A stretch of DNA of 5,878 nucleotides from positions 1-5,878 of the forward strand of contig NZ_JALEXO010000100.1 in the NCBI RefSeq assembly GCF_022780145.1. The letters are read 5' to 3'. The stretch comes from Intestinibacter sp. (GTDB lineage: Bacteria; Bacillota; Clostridia; Peptostreptococcales; Peptostreptococcaceae). Below, one piece after another: positions 5,247 through 5,878 of the stretch (its first letter is position 1; every line of letters begins with the position of its first letter). Below the pieces are notes generated by a model. The model did no database searches and was not told the DNA's origin. It saw nothing but the letters and a program-made list of their open reading frames with translations. The translations under genes were made by a program, and so were the position numbers.

Positions 5247-5878
5247 ATGACTACAAAAAACAAAGACATAATTATAACTGGTTTTGCTCTATTTGCGATG
5301 TTTTTTGGGGCGGGGAATTTAATATTTCCGCCGTATTTAGGAGTAATAACTGGAGAGAAATTCTTAATAGGGTTTTTAGGGTTTATAATTGCAGATGTAG
5401 GTTTATCGTTGCTTGCAATACTGGCATCAGCTAAATCAAATGGGGATACAGAAATAGTGTTTAAGAGGGCAGGCAAGAAATTTGCGCTTATTTTAGGAGC
5501 AGCTATAATGATATGCTTAGGACCGCTTCTAGCGATACCTAGAACAGCTGCTACGACTTTTGAGATGGGTATAGCTTCACTTATGCCTAATTTCAATTCT
5601 CTACTATTTTCGATAATTTTCTTTAGTATAACGCTAGTTTTAACTATAAAACCATCTAAAGTAGTAGATATAATAGGATCTTATTTAACGCCTGCATTAT
5701 TAGTTTGTCTATTATTAATAATAGCTGTAGGTATAATAAATCCAATAGGAAATTTAGAAGAGGCAGCTATTCAAAATGTATTTAGTGAAGGGATACTACA
5801 AGGGTACCAAACATTAGATGCACTAGGAGCTATATGTTTATCAGCTGTTTTAATAAAGAGTTTATCACAAAAAGGATA
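5247..5878 (+). CDS. brnQ: Branched-chain amino acid transporter BrnQ (LIVCS family), 3' partial
   Basis: BrnQ is a cytoplasmic-membrane symporter, usually Na+-coupled, that takes up leucine, isoleucine and valine. The frame is open from a start preceded by AGGAGG (5235-5240, 6 bases away) to the window edge: 210 codons, about half of a typical 430-residue protein. Signature segments are GFALFAMFFGAGNLIFPPYLG (12-32) in the first membrane segment, GPLLAIPRTAATTFEMG (92-108), and QGYQTLDALGAI (185-196). Further hydrophobic membrane segments lie near 39-60, 80-98, 118-133 and 146-165. It has its own promoter after a strong terminator, and a CodY-like site upstream, fitting nutrient control rather than membership of the ribosome gene cluster. 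Which of the several BrnQ paralogues common in Clostridia this is cannot be told. A minus-strand open frame at 5231-5596 is only its shadow. Confidence 0.95.
   Translation, partial: MTTKNKDIIITGFALFAMFFGAGNLIFPPYLGVITGEKFLIGFLGFIIADVGLSLLAILASAKSNGDTEIVFKRAGKKFALILGAAIMICLGPLLAIPRTAATTFEMGIASLMPNFNSLLFSIIFFSITLVLTIKPSKVVDIIGSYLTPALLVCLLLIIAVGIINPIGNLEEAAIQNVFSEGILQGYQTLDALGAICLSAVLIKSLSQKG

Noticed and set aside
5231..5596. 121-codon minus-strand open frame near the right end
   Set aside because: The + strand here encodes BrnQ with clear signature motifs, a promoter and an AGGAGG; the minus frame is its shadow.
1..5878. A novel defence, mobile or otherwise undescribed system
   Set aside because: Every substantial open frame belongs to a well-known housekeeping or transport family, there are no direct-repeat arrays, transposase or integrase remnants, and base composition looks uniform by eye.

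Overview
The window is AT-rich, Gram-positive-type DNA with strong AGGAGG-like ribosome binding sites, TTGACA/TATAAT promoters and intrinsic terminators. The gene set and protein sequences point to a low-GC Firmicute of the class Clostridia. Peptostreptococcaceae (the Clostridioides/Paraclostridium/Romboutsia group) is my best guess from protein similarity recalled from memory, not from a search. All nine genes lie on the + strand.

Positions 1-2257 hold the end of ylxM (its 5' end is outside the window), ffh (signal recognition particle GTPase), rpsP (ribosomal protein S16) and khpA (small KH-domain RNA-binding protein). They are tightly packed; ylxM and ffh overlap by 4 bases. A hairpin with a T-run directly follows khpA.

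Positions 2321-3537 hold rimM (16S rRNA maturation factor) and trmD (tRNA m1G37 methyltransferase), 8 bases apart. A good sigma-A promoter lies across the trmD stop codon. It feeds a structured leader, probably the L19 leader, then rplS (ribosomal protein L19) and a terminator. The two ribosomal protein genes, needed in large amounts, are thus separated from the two enzyme genes by a terminator on one side and a promoter on the other.

Positions 4135-5028 hold rbgA/ylqF, a circularly permuted GTPase for late 50S assembly, with a possible promoter of its own and a strong terminator after it. From 5247 to the window edge runs the first 210 codons of brnQ, a branched-chain amino acid transporter. 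It has a clear sigma-A promoter and a CodY-box-like site upstream.

Together the first eight genes serve protein export, ribosome building and tRNA modification. This is a conserved housekeeping region. I see no mobile element, CRISPR array, rRNA or tRNA gene, and no undescribed system. What merits a second look is regulatory architecture and one unusual sequence at the TrmD catalytic loop. No stretch longer than about 220 bases lacks a gene.
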